The notes under the pieces are model-generated. The model was not told where the DNA came from. It saw nothing but the letters and a program-made list of their open reading frames with translations, and did no database searches. Positions 37,601-45,253 of a stretch of 64,000 nt of DNA are shown piece by piece. Location: positions 22,897 through 86,896 of the forward strand of contig JAWXTS010000002.1 of NCBI GenBank assembly GCA_044433305.1, written 5' to 3'. Each line of letters begins with the position of its first letter. The first letter of the stretch is position 1. Source of the DNA: JAWXTS01 sp044433305. GTDB taxonomy: Bacteria; Bacteroidota; Bacteroidia; Bacteroidales; Rikenellaceae. Position numbers and translations under genes: made by a program.

Positions 37601-37850
37601 CGGTGCTGGTAGCTCAAGTGTGACTTACACTAGCTCACGTTTTGTTCAGGACAACAATTACCTAAGCATGAGTTCATTGAAGTTGATGTATACTTTGAAC
37701 AAGCCTAATACTAAATTGTGGGGCTTCTCTATGTTGAAGGTTGCTTTGTCAACAAATGACCTATTCTATCTTTCAACTGTCGAGCAAGAGCGTGGTTTGT
37801 ACTACCCTTATGCCCGTACATACTATTTAACACTTCAAGCGAACTTCTAA
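34626..37850 (+). CDS. SusC/RagA TonB-dependent transporter, main transporter of locus 2
   Basis: 1074 residues: signal about 1-36 (ATTGASAQ), carboxypeptidase-like regulatory domain about 54-135 (ITGTVKDDKGQPVIGASV, SMIGMQTKEV), TonB-box-like DNVVVTGYV near 138, plug with SVTILKDAAASSIYGSRASNG, then the barrel ending LTLQANF. There is no STN domain. It shares long stretches with the SusC of locus 1, for example SMIGMQT, SSYNLMNAQE and GVDTYWLSQPLQ, and is its paralogue. A start at the second Met (34629) is equally possible. Confidence 0.95.
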   Translation: MMNFSIYKALFSGSLVRKCAMVCFALAVATTGASAQSTTSSSENKDVVAKATPVRRITGTVKDDKGQPVIGASVVSKTNNRRGASTNVDGTFAFNIEVDATHIVVSMIGMQTKEVAISQRNESIDVVLVADVVEVDNVVVTGYVSKAKNSFTGTATQVTGEQLIMVNPTNVLEGLQAFDPSFVISDMDGLYGSNPNYVPSSIEIRGANSLPDISEGTLQTYTSLPIFIIDGFQVDVEQVYNLDVNRVESVTILKDAAASSIYGSRASNGVIVIVTKMPEKGKVQVSYTFNGSIETPDLSSYNLMNAQEIVDYYDKMNVFDTSDPEMANMMELLRMEAANGVDTYWLSQPLQSAFQQSHSLFLDGGIDVGEKKTNSLRYSVNLSANLQDGVMKGSDRNVYGGGTKLIFDTKKLQVTSDIQVSMTDYTNSPYGSFSTYTQLLPNYRITDEDGNYLPTLSLANIPMYDNYTWGSSLSSTLGYQINPLYEATELANYSGGNSLNATYSFGANWEVIDDLRIKANFSASHSTSTTEDYVSPFSSTVDDGLGSSLDELYRKGSYSRTDNSSNTYYGMVNISYLKTLGKHTIQAVVGGELNESNGYTDSYSVVGFLNDYMTDVSSSTQYTVNGSPSGSNSIVRTSGAFATANYSYDNRYMLDYSYRLDGSSNFASKQRVSGFWALGARWNLSEESFMQNQDIFSNLAFKANIGTTGNSNFSLSQILSMYQYLEMYDGVTGAELLSLANPNLKWQTTLKKNVGVELGLWNNRLNVEFNVYSNRTEDNVTTISILPSTGFSTYMANQGDVINDGYEFFVSVTPVQTKDFQFNFFINGSHNRNTLEKLSDALQAYNDAVIAGQNDIETGATKVENVFLFEEGGSLTSIYAVRSLGIDPGTGQEIFLTKDGERTFDWNAADQVVVGDTQADIYGYFGFNFNYRRWQLSSTFQYSYGGQIYNSTLVDRIENPSLNLSSGATAYNMDKRALYDRWAEPGDVAKYSGAGSSSVTYTSSRFVQDNNYLSMSSLKLMYTLNKPNTKLWGFSMLKVALSTNDLFYLSTVEQERGLYYPYARTYYLTLQANF

Positions 37851-37862
37851 TAACAGACAGAT

Positions 37863-39449
37863 ATGAAAATTAAATTTTTATCAATCATATTAATATTGGT
37901 AGCGAGCGTTTCTTGTTCGGAATGGCTCGATGTATATCCAGATTCTGAGATTACCTCAGAGAAGGTGTTTGAGGACGAGGAAGGATATTACTCAGCTCTA
38001 GCTGGTCTTTATGTAAAGATGACAGCTGACGACCTTTATGGTTTTGAGCTTACCTCAGGATTGCTAGATTACATGGGAGGCAATGTGTATGTTGGTTCAG
38101 GTAACTACTTGACTTACCATGCAAACTACTTCTATGATAATGCATACTATGCTTCTTATGTTGCTCCTTTGCAGTTTCCTGCGCTTAACTTCTATCGTGG
38201 AGGTATATATACAGATGCAACAGATGGTCAATTAGATGACTGGTGGACAGGTTTGTATAGTATTATTGCAAATGCAAATGTGCTTATCGAAACTGTTAAA
38301 GAAGAAGATGCTTCAATGTTCGAGGACGGTGTTAAAGACTTGGTTTTGGCCGAGGCTATGGCTGTTAAGGCTTATATCCACCTTGACTTGGTTCGTATGT
38401 TCCAAGTTCCTTACCTTGATGCAGATGGCAAAACTGAAGCTCGTATTCCTTACATGGAGAACATGGATGGTTTGCAGTTTGTGCCTTCTGCAACAACAGA
38501 TGAGATTCTAGACAAGGTAGATGCTGATTTGGCTTATGCTGCTGAGCTTATGAAAGATGTAGACCCTATATCTTCAGGCAAGAGCTACTATGCACAAATG
38601 TTTAGTAGTAACCGCCAGCACAAATTGAACTACTATGCTGTTAAGGCTCTTCAGGCACGTTCATTCTTGTATCGCGGCAAAAACCAAGAGGCTTACGATG
38701 CTGCTATGGAGGTTATCAATGCAGCTGATGGCATAGGTGTTCACTTTATTACAGATGCAGAGATGGCTACCCTAGATAGTGATAATGTTCCTGTAAATCG
38801 TAACTGCTATATGGAGAACTTATTCGCTATTAGAAAAGATGATTTGAGCGATACATTTTATAGTACAGCTATTGGATATTCTTGTACTTATGGTACATTT
38901 GGACGTATGGCAACTAACCCTTGGTTGAATTATGGAGAAAGTTCAGGTGTGGTTTACTTCAACTGGGCGCAATCAGATATACGTTATTCTCTTTGGAAAC
39001 AACCAGGTACAAGTTCTCTAACTTCTGGCATGATAGCAAAATACTATCACACTTCAACTCTTGCTGCCGACGAGGCTCTTTATCCTACTAGTGCTGCTTC
39101 GTTGTTGAAACTAGGAGAGGTCTATCTTATCGCTGCTGAGGCTGCCGCTGAGGCTGTTTCTGTTGCTGAGGCTGTTCGCCTTTTGAACGTGCTTCAAACA
39201 GCACGTGGTGCTGCTCTTTTCTCAGGTTCAGATAAGGATTCTTTCAGCCAAGAGATTTTGTATGAGTATCGTCGCGAGATGTTGGGTGATGGTCAGTTGT
39301 TCTATGCTAACAAACGTCGTAACGAGCCTTTGTTGCACACTCTGTTCCAAACAGGTGACACAGGTACTCCTTACTACTTTACTATGACAAAAGATCGTTA
39401 TACGCCAAGTACACCAAATTCAGAATATAACGGAGGTCGAACTTACTAA
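37863..39449 (+). CDS. SusD/RagB-family lipoprotein, second of locus 2
   Basis: A 528-residue lipoprotein (signal ending VSC, Cys18, then SEWLDVYPDSEITSEKVF, a classic SusD opening). Further markers are DEEGYYSALAGLYVKM, AEAMAVKAYIHLDLVRMF, KLGEVYLIAAEAAAEA and YEYRREMLGDGQLFYANKRR. It begins 12 bp after susC and matches the locus 1 SusD in order and in its DV.PD.E/ILEE-type start. It is the surface lid of the main transporter. Confidence 0.95.
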   Translation: MKIKFLSIILILVASVSCSEWLDVYPDSEITSEKVFEDEEGYYSALAGLYVKMTADDLYGFELTSGLLDYMGGNVYVGSGNYLTYHANYFYDNAYYASYVAPLQFPALNFYRGGIYTDATDGQLDDWWTGLYSIIANANVLIETVKEEDASMFEDGVKDLVLAEAMAVKAYIHLDLVRMFQVPYLDADGKTEARIPYMENMDGLQFVPSATTDEILDKVDADLAYAAELMKDVDPISSGKSYYAQMFSSNRQHKLNYYAVKALQARSFLYRGKNQEAYDAAMEVINAADGIGVHFITDAEMATLDSDNVPVNRNCYMENLFAIRKDDLSDTFYSTAIGYSCTYGTFGRMATNPWLNYGESSGVVYFNWAQSDIRYSLWKQPGTSSLTSGMIAKYYHTSTLAADEALYPTSAASLLKLGEVYLIAAEAAAEAVSVAEAVRLLNVLQTARGAALFSGSDKDSFSQEILYEYRREMLGDGQLFYANKRRNEPLLHTLFQTGDTGTPYYFTMTKDRYTPSTPNSEYNGGRTY

Positions 39450-39460
39450 TTTAGATAAGA

Positions 39461-40210
39461 ATGAAAAAGATAATTTTATTTTCAGTATTTGCATCATTGC
39501 TCGCAATGAGCTCATGCAAAAAAGACGAGATAATGACCTTCGATTCATCGAAGCCAACAATAGATTTTCACAAAGCATATTACTTGTCAGGTAGCTATAC
39601 TGATTATGTGGATGTTATGGATACACTTAGTATGCGTGCAATCTATTATAGTGGACAGTCGACAATAGAATTTAAATTGCCAGTTAGAATGTCGGGCAGC
39701 ATTATTGACGAGGACCGTGTTTATAACGTGGCTCTTGCTACTGACAAATGCTATGGTGACCTTGTAGAGGGTGTTCACTACACTCTATCTGCTGATCAGA
39801 TTCTTTCAGCTGGCAACTATGCAGACAGTGCAGTTATAGAGTTGAATGTTGCTCAGATTACGACTGATGCTGTTAGCGGTGTTTTGGTTATAGAGCACGT
39901 TGCAGGTGACGTTTTTGATAATGGCATAGATCACTACCAGTCTATCGGAGTACGCGTTTCTGGCGAGGGATTTACTACTCAGCCAGCATTTTGGAACTAC
40001 AACAACCTTAATGACTATGGTGGTACATTCTCTAGTATTAAGGCTGCAAAGTATGTAGAGCTTAATGGTGTTACAGATGATGAGTGGAAAGAGAGTAGTT
40101 CGGCTAAGCTTTATGCTTATGGCAAGCGTACCTACGAGTGGTTCCGCGACAACCCTACCTATGACGAAGGCGTACTAGTTGAGTTCTTGGGTACTGTTAA
40201 ATACGAATAA
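39461..40210 (+). CDS. DUF4843 lipoprotein of uptake locus 2
   Basis: A 249-residue lipoprotein (lipobox MSSC, Cys19, then KKDEIMTFDSSKPTIDF). It has the same plan as the 244-residue protein of locus 1: a short start with an F.SS/TN motif, Ig-like strands (EFKLPVRMSGSIIDEDRVYNV, AGNYADSAVIELNV) and a C-terminal aromatic segment PAFWNYNNLNDYGGTF. It lies 11 bp after susD and 18 bp before the PKD-like gene. Confidence 0.82.
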   Translation: MKKIILFSVFASLLAMSSCKKDEIMTFDSSKPTIDFHKAYYLSGSYTDYVDVMDTLSMRAIYYSGQSTIEFKLPVRMSGSIIDEDRVYNVALATDKCYGDLVEGVHYTLSADQILSAGNYADSAVIELNVAQITTDAVSGVLVIEHVAGDVFDNGIDHYQSIGVRVSGEGFTTQPAFWNYNNLNDYGGTFSSIKAAKYVELNGVTDDEWKESSSAKLYAYGKRTYEWFRDNPTYDEGVLVEFLGTVKYE

Positions 40211-40228
40211 TTTTAAAGCACGAAAAAA

Positions 40229-41797
40229 ATGAAAAGCATAAAATATCTTATCGTAATGGCTGTTATTGCGCTTAGCATAAGCAGTTGTTACAAAGACAAA
40301 GGAAGCTATAATACAGATGAGTGGACTGTAATAGAGTCAGTGACTCTGGATACAGGTATTGACGGTGATTATATCATTTCTTTACTTGAGGGTGATCAAT
40401 GGCAGATATATCCAGAGGTTGTTCTTAAAAGTGGTATTGATGAGGCCGACATGGAGTACTTCTGGATTTTGGGTGGCGACACCATAGGCTCAGAGAAAAA
40501 CCTTGATTGGACCGTGGTAAGAACAGCAGATATGGTTATTGGTGATAACGGAGCAGACTTCTGGTTTGATATACGCTACACTAAAACAGGTGAAAACTGG
40601 AAATTCTTCCCTACTAGCTCGTATGGATATGCTCGTATGGTAACTATCGTTGCTACTCGTGAGCCTAAGGTTGGTGTTATGATGTATAGCAAGGCTGATG
40701 ATCAAATCGAGTGGGGCTCAATCATGGGTTCAGACCCTAAAGTGCCAACAGCGTTCACTACTATCTTCACAGATATGTACAACTTCTACAACGAGGGCCG
40801 TACTATCACAGGTGACTATGTAGGTGCTGCCATTTCAAGCACATTGTATGTTTATACTAACGAGGGTCCAGATTATGGTGCTCTTATTCAAGCCGTATCT
40901 GATGATGATGCTCTATATCCTCTAGGTTCTTATTCTGGAACTCCTGCTGAAGAGGTTTATACAGGTACTCCAGATGCAGATGTTAAGTCTATGAATGTAT
41001 ATTCAAGCTACATGCAGGATCTATTGATAGGCGATAACCTTTATGTGACCTCTGCGTCTAATTCATCTTATCAGGTTGTGTTCCCAGGTTCTACCCCAAC
41101 TCAAGAGGGTGTGGTACAGGTTATGGGTGCTAAGCCTTACTTCAACCTTATGTATTTTGCTGCACAGCTTACTACCGACAGCGAGGTTTACTACTACAAT
41201 TATAGCGACAGTAGAGGTTATGACCGAGTTGCGCTTCTAGATGCTGACAACCAAGTAGTAACAGCAGATCAGATTGTAGGTGTATTCCGTCAACCAAGCT
41301 TCATTGAGAAACAAGTCAAGATTTTTGTTGTTGTTGAATCAGCTGGCTCTTATTACCTTTACGCATATACTCAAAATGTTCAGAGCGGTAATGTTTCAGA
41401 CATAATTACTTTCGTGTCTAAAACAGACGTTACTTCATGGGCTGGTGGTATCACAGACAGTTCTATTTGGACAACAAACGTTGTTGAGGTCTCTTACAAC
41501 GGACTTTATATCGCTAATGGCACTGGCATCTGGCGTACAAGTTACGAGGCGTTGGAAACTCCAACCCTAATCAAGTCTTTCGATAACCCTATCGTAAGCA
41601 TGGATGTTATTCCTTCTGCAACAAGTGGTGGTAGCGATGATAGCTATGAGGTTTACACAGCAGTATTCACTTATGACGACAGCGCAGACGAGTCAGAGAT
41701 GTTTGTTCTTGACTTTAAGACAGAGACTCTAGACGAGCTAACAACAATGGAGAATACTATTCCTGGAAAAGTTTTGCAGTACTTGCCTAAATACTAA
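40229..41797 (+). CDS. PKD-like family lipoprotein of uptake locus 2
   Basis: A 522-residue lipoprotein (lipobox ISSC, Cys20, then YKDKGSYNTDEW). The PKD-like N-terminal region (about 30-145) is followed by a long Tyr/Ser/Asp-rich part with repeats of the kind expected for a beta-propeller (GVMMYSKADDQIEWG, LIGDNLYVTSASNSSYQ). It corresponds to the 529-residue protein of locus 1. It ends the SusCD run; a terminator follows 24 bp on, so the hydrolase and proteases downstream are in a separate transcription unit. Confidence 0.82.
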   Translation: MKSIKYLIVMAVIALSISSCYKDKGSYNTDEWTVIESVTLDTGIDGDYIISLLEGDQWQIYPEVVLKSGIDEADMEYFWILGGDTIGSEKNLDWTVVRTADMVIGDNGADFWFDIRYTKTGENWKFFPTSSYGYARMVTIVATREPKVGVMMYSKADDQIEWGSIMGSDPKVPTAFTTIFTDMYNFYNEGRTITGDYVGAAISSTLYVYTNEGPDYGALIQAVSDDDALYPLGSYSGTPAEEVYTGTPDADVKSMNVYSSYMQDLLIGDNLYVTSASNSSYQVVFPGSTPTQEGVVQVMGAKPYFNLMYFAAQLTTDSEVYYYNYSDSRGYDRVALLDADNQVVTADQIVGVFRQPSFIEKQVKIFVVVESAGSYYLYAYTQNVQSGNVSDIITFVSKTDVTSWAGGITDSSIWTTNVVEVSYNGLYIANGTGIWRTSYEALETPTLIKSFDNPIVSMDVIPSATSGGSDDSYEVYTAVFTYDDSADESEMFVLDFKTETLDELTTMENTIPGKVLQYLPKY

Positions 41798-41821
41798 GCA
41801 AGTATTATATAAATTTATGTT

Positions 41822-41862
41822 AAAAAGATTCCGATACTACATTGTAGTGTCGGAATCTTTTT
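41822..41862 (+). terminator. Terminator of the SusCD part of locus 2
   Basis: Arms 41822-41839 and 41845-41862 (18 bp with one G-T wobble, 5-base loop), with A5 at the start and T5 at the end. It lies 24 bp after the PKD-like stop codon. Because of the A-tract it could also work in the other direction. Confidence 0.85.
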
Positions 41863-41871
41863 GTATTTTTG
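41842..41871 (+). promoter_or_regulatory. Promoter overlapping the terminator hairpin
   Basis: TTG (41842-41844), 19 bp, then TATTTTTG (41864-41871), a full -7 match. The -33 element lies in the loop of the preceding terminator and the spacer forms its right arm. It points at the hydrolase ATG at 41894, giving a leader of roughly 15 bases. Confidence 0.7.
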
Positions 41872-41893
41872 TAGAAATTGTCAAATTTTAAAC

Positions 41894-42544
41894 ATGAAGC
41901 GAAAAATACTATTTCTACTAGTTGTTCTGATTTTGCAGTTGGCTGCCGCTCAGGTGGTTGTTGCGCAGGATGATTTTGAGCTTAAAACGGGTGACTTGCT
42001 TTTTCAGGTCGGCGGTGCTAGCTCTTTCAATGATGCCATTAAGGCGGTGACCTCGGGTGCCGAGAGATTGCCTTTTTCGCATGTTGGCGTAGCCTACATT
42101 GAGGGTGGAGAGGCCTATGTTTTGGAGGCTGTACCTTTTGGCGTTATGAAGAACACCTTGGAGAGTTTCTTTGCCCATGCACAGAAGTATGAAGATAAGC
42201 CTATGGTTGTTGTCTCGCGATTGAAGCCACGCTATGCAGGTATTATTGACGATGCGATAGAGTCGATACAAGGCATGCTAGGTAGCCGTTATGACTTTGT
42301 ATTCGCTCCAGATGATGATAAATTCTATTGTAGCGAGATTGTATATGAGTCATATATCCATAAGGGACGCAAGTTGTTTAAGGCCAAGCCTATGACTTTC
42401 AAAGACTCGACAGGCGAGCTAAGCCCTCTGTGGGTTAAGCATTTCGAGATGCATAAGCAGCCTATACCTGAGGGTGTTGATGGCACAAACCCGGGGGACA
42501 TGTCTTCCTCACGCAAGATAGAAGTCGTTCATCGCTACTACTAG
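41894..42544 (+). CDS. YiiX/YebB-like permuted papain-fold cysteine hydrolase
   Basis: 216 residues from ATG 41894; an upstream TTG in frame (41861) lies inside the promoter and is rejected. A signal peptide (about 1-25, ending VVVAQ) sends it out of the cytoplasm. The order of the active site is permuted, as in the NlpC/P60 YiiX group: GDLLF (33-37), then His63 in FSHVGVAYIEGG, and Cys146 late in FYCSEIVYESY. Such enzymes are predicted amidases, peptidases or esterases acting on envelope material. It is followed after 36 bp by the metalloprotease pair and probably shares their transcript. Confidence 0.88.
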   Translation: MKRKILFLLVVLILQLAAAQVVVAQDDFELKTGDLLFQVGGASSFNDAIKAVTSGAERLPFSHVGVAYIEGGEAYVLEAVPFGVMKNTLESFFAHAQKYEDKPMVVVSRLKPRYAGIIDDAIESIQGMLGSRYDFVFAPDDDKFYCSEIVYESYIHKGRKLFKAKPMTFKDSTGELSPLWVKHFEMHKQPIPEGVDGTNPGDMSSSRKIEVVHRYY

Positions 42545-42580
42545 AGAATCTTAAATAAAAACTACTAAATACAACATTAA

Positions 42581-45241
42581 ATGCAAAAGAAGATGATTGT
42601 TGCTTCGTTGCTAAGTGTCATTATGATGACTAGCATTGCAACAGCAGAGCCTTTCTTTGGGAAAAAATCTAAAGAAAAAGCGCAAGAGACTGAGCTTGAG
42701 TCTAAGCAAGAAAGCAAAAAGAAAAACGATAAATACGAGAAGCTATTCAAAGATGAACATACCACAGTTGATGGTATGATAAAGATGCACAAGGTAGGCG
42801 CGAAGCTCTACTTTGAGTTTGACCAAAATTTGTTTGGCCGTGAGATGCTTCTAGGTTCGGTTATCACCGAGACATCCAATAACATGGCTGGTGTTACGGG
42901 TTCAAAATCTTATGTGCCTATGCATATCATCTTCACCAAACAAGGTGAGAAGGTTCAGATACGTGAGGTCAATAGCGACAACTATATTCTTGATGATATG
43001 AGCGAGGGTATGGTCGAGTCGTTGGGCAAGAACAACATGCCTACTGTTTTCAAAAACTATGATATTGCTGCCTACAACGATGATAGCACGGCTGTGGTTT
43101 TTGATGTTACTGACTTGTTTGTTAGCGACATAAAAGAGCTGTCTCCATTCTCGTATATCGGAATGTATGGTGGTTCGGGTTCGCCGTCTCTTAGCGAGTC
43201 GTTCAAGAAAGACCTTTCTTTCCTTAATGGCATGAAGGGCTTTGAGGATAATGTGACCATAACTTCTACTTTGAGCTACACCCACTCTTTGACTAATGCT
43301 GCTACTCGCACTCCGATATTCAAAGACGAGCCTTTCACGGCTACCATGACTCGCACCTTGGTGCTGCTCGACGATGAGCCTTACCAGCCACGTATAACAG
43401 ATAGCCGTATGTCTATCTTCCCCACAGGCAAATATCTATATGATGAGAATCAGCAGCGCACACGCGTACTGTTCTTTGCTAACCGCTGGAAGGTGGAGCC
43501 TGTGGATATGGAGGCTTGGCAGAATGGCGAGCTTGTAGATGTCAAAGACCCTATTGTTTTCTATATCGATAATGGATTCCCAGAGAGCTGGAAGCCATCT
43601 ATCATGGAGGCAGTATTGCAGTGGAACGAGGTGTTCGAGAAGATAGGATTCAAGAATGTTGTCGAGGCTATCCCTTTCCCTACTGACGACCCAGATTTCG
43701 ACCCAGATAATATCAAATATTCGTGTGTTCGCTATGCTCCGATTCCTATCGAGAATGCCATGGGACCATCATGGGTAGACCCACGCAGCGGCGAGATTAT
43801 CAATGCTTCGGTATATGTTTTCCACGATGTTATCAAGATGTTGAATGAGATGCTTTTTGTTCAGACGGCTCAGGTAGACCCACGTGTGCGTAATGTGAAT
43901 GTTGAGCCTGAGGTGCTTTTTGATGGCTTGCGTTATGTTATAGCTCATGAGATTGGTCACTGCTTGGGTCTTATGCACAACATGAGTAGCTCTACGGTTA
44001 TTCCTGTTGACTCGTTGCGTTCGCCTTCGTTCACACAAGAGTTTGGTACTACTACATCAATCATGGACTATGCACGTTTCAACTATGTTGCTCAGCCGGG
44101 TGACTTGGAGCGCGGTGTGGCCCTTACACCTCCACGCTTTGGTGTCTATGACTACTATGCTATGGATTGGTTGTATCGTCCAACCCCAGAGGCTAAAGAT
44201 ATATTCGAGTCTTATGAAATCACCTCTAAGTGGATTAGAGAGGCTTCGGTAGACCCTATCTTCCGCTATGGCAAGCAACAAATGGGCAGTGTTATTGACC
44301 CTCGCTCTCAGACAGAGGACTTGGGCGATGATGCTATCAAGGCCTCAGAATATGGTATTAAGAACTTGAAATATATCTTGTCTAATATGAATTCATGGGT
44401 TGCCGAGCAGGACAAAGACTACTCGTTCCGCAACTCTATGTACACGGCTATTATAAATCAGTATATGGCTTATATAGGTCATGTGTATAGTAATATTGGA
44501 GGTATCTATCTTAGCGAGACTCACGAGGGAGACCCTGCCGAGCCTTACGGTTTTGTGCCACGCGAGAAACAAAAACGAGCTGTTGAGTTTATGCTTTCTC
44601 AGCTTGATGATATGTCGTGGTTGGATAATAAGGAGCTGTTGAAGAGTTCGGCAATGTTGGGCTCACCTAAGAGCGCGGTTATGAATGCTATCCTTGGTGC
44701 GGCGGTTTCGGCAGCTGCTAAGTCTACCTTGAACTTGAGTTCACAGTTCTCTGAAGACCCTTATACTGCCGAGGAATGTTATAAGGATGTTTCAGACTTT
44801 GTGTGGAAGCCAACCAAGGCCAATGCCAGTTTGACTGAGGAGCAGATGGCCATACAGCGCGCCTTTATGGTTTATATAGCTAAAGGTTCGGGTCTTACAA
44901 ACTACCCAGGTGCAGGCAAAGATTCTAAATCTTTTGTGGATGATAAAGGTGGTGATTTGGATTGGCACTTTGATCATTCAGTTACCTGCTCTTGCTCTCA
45001 CACGGGAGGTGAGTTTGAGCAGTTTGCAGCCAAGGGTTCGCACAACCATACTGAGGAGGTTTCGGGCTTTGGTGCTCCAAGCTTTAGATACTACACTCCT
45101 AAGAACTTTGCCACAGAGTACTACACAGATATGTTGAACATACAGCGTATGTTGAAGTCAAAGGTCAACTCTGCTAGTGGTGAGACTGCTATGCACTACC
45201 GCTACCTACTTCACAACATTGAAAAAGCACTTGAGAAATAA
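42581..45241 (+). CDS. Zinc-dependent metalloprotease homologue (DUF5118/DUF5117/DUF4953), intact active site
   Basis: 886 residues with a signal peptide (about 1-22, ending ATA). An N-terminal DUF5118-like stretch (KYEKLFKDEHTTVDGM, 51-66) and a DUF5117 region precede the catalytic region. The zinc site AHEIGHCLGLMH (455-466) gives His456, Glu457, His460 and His466, the metzincin-like pattern HExxHxxGxxH. A Met-turn candidate lies in SIMDYARFNY. Near the C-terminus a His/Cys cluster (His796, His799, Cys803, Cys805, His807, His821, His823) is not found in the neighbouring paralogue. It is probably an exported protease supplying peptides to the SusCD pairs upstream. Substrate unknown. Confidence 0.9.
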   Translation: MQKKMIVASLLSVIMMTSIATAEPFFGKKSKEKAQETELESKQESKKKNDKYEKLFKDEHTTVDGMIKMHKVGAKLYFEFDQNLFGREMLLGSVITETSNNMAGVTGSKSYVPMHIIFTKQGEKVQIREVNSDNYILDDMSEGMVESLGKNNMPTVFKNYDIAAYNDDSTAVVFDVTDLFVSDIKELSPFSYIGMYGGSGSPSLSESFKKDLSFLNGMKGFEDNVTITSTLSYTHSLTNAATRTPIFKDEPFTATMTRTLVLLDDEPYQPRITDSRMSIFPTGKYLYDENQQRTRVLFFANRWKVEPVDMEAWQNGELVDVKDPIVFYIDNGFPESWKPSIMEAVLQWNEVFEKIGFKNVVEAIPFPTDDPDFDPDNIKYSCVRYAPIPIENAMGPSWVDPRSGEIINASVYVFHDVIKMLNEMLFVQTAQVDPRVRNVNVEPEVLFDGLRYVIAHEIGHCLGLMHNMSSSTVIPVDSLRSPSFTQEFGTTTSIMDYARFNYVAQPGDLERGVALTPPRFGVYDYYAMDWLYRPTPEAKDIFESYEITSKWIREASVDPIFRYGKQQMGSVIDPRSQTEDLGDDAIKASEYGIKNLKYILSNMNSWVAEQDKDYSFRNSMYTAIINQYMAYIGHVYSNIGGIYLSETHEGDPAEPYGFVPREKQKRAVEFMLSQLDDMSWLDNKELLKSSAMLGSPKSAVMNAILGAAVSAAAKSTLNLSSQFSEDPYTAEECYKDVSDFVWKPTKANASLTEEQMAIQRAFMVYIAKGSGLTNYPGAGKDSKSFVDDKGGDLDWHFDHSVTCSCSHTGGEFEQFAAKGSHNHTEEVSGFGAPSFRYYTPKNFATEYYTDMLNIQRMLKSKVNSASGETAMHYRYLLHNIEKALEK

Positions 45242-45253
45242 TCTTATTAAACT

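Noticed and set aside
41861..41893. In-frame TTG start extending the papain-fold hydrolase by 11 residues
   Set aside because: The extension lies across the -7 element TATTTTTG and would precede the transcription start; ATG 41894 begins a normal signal peptide.
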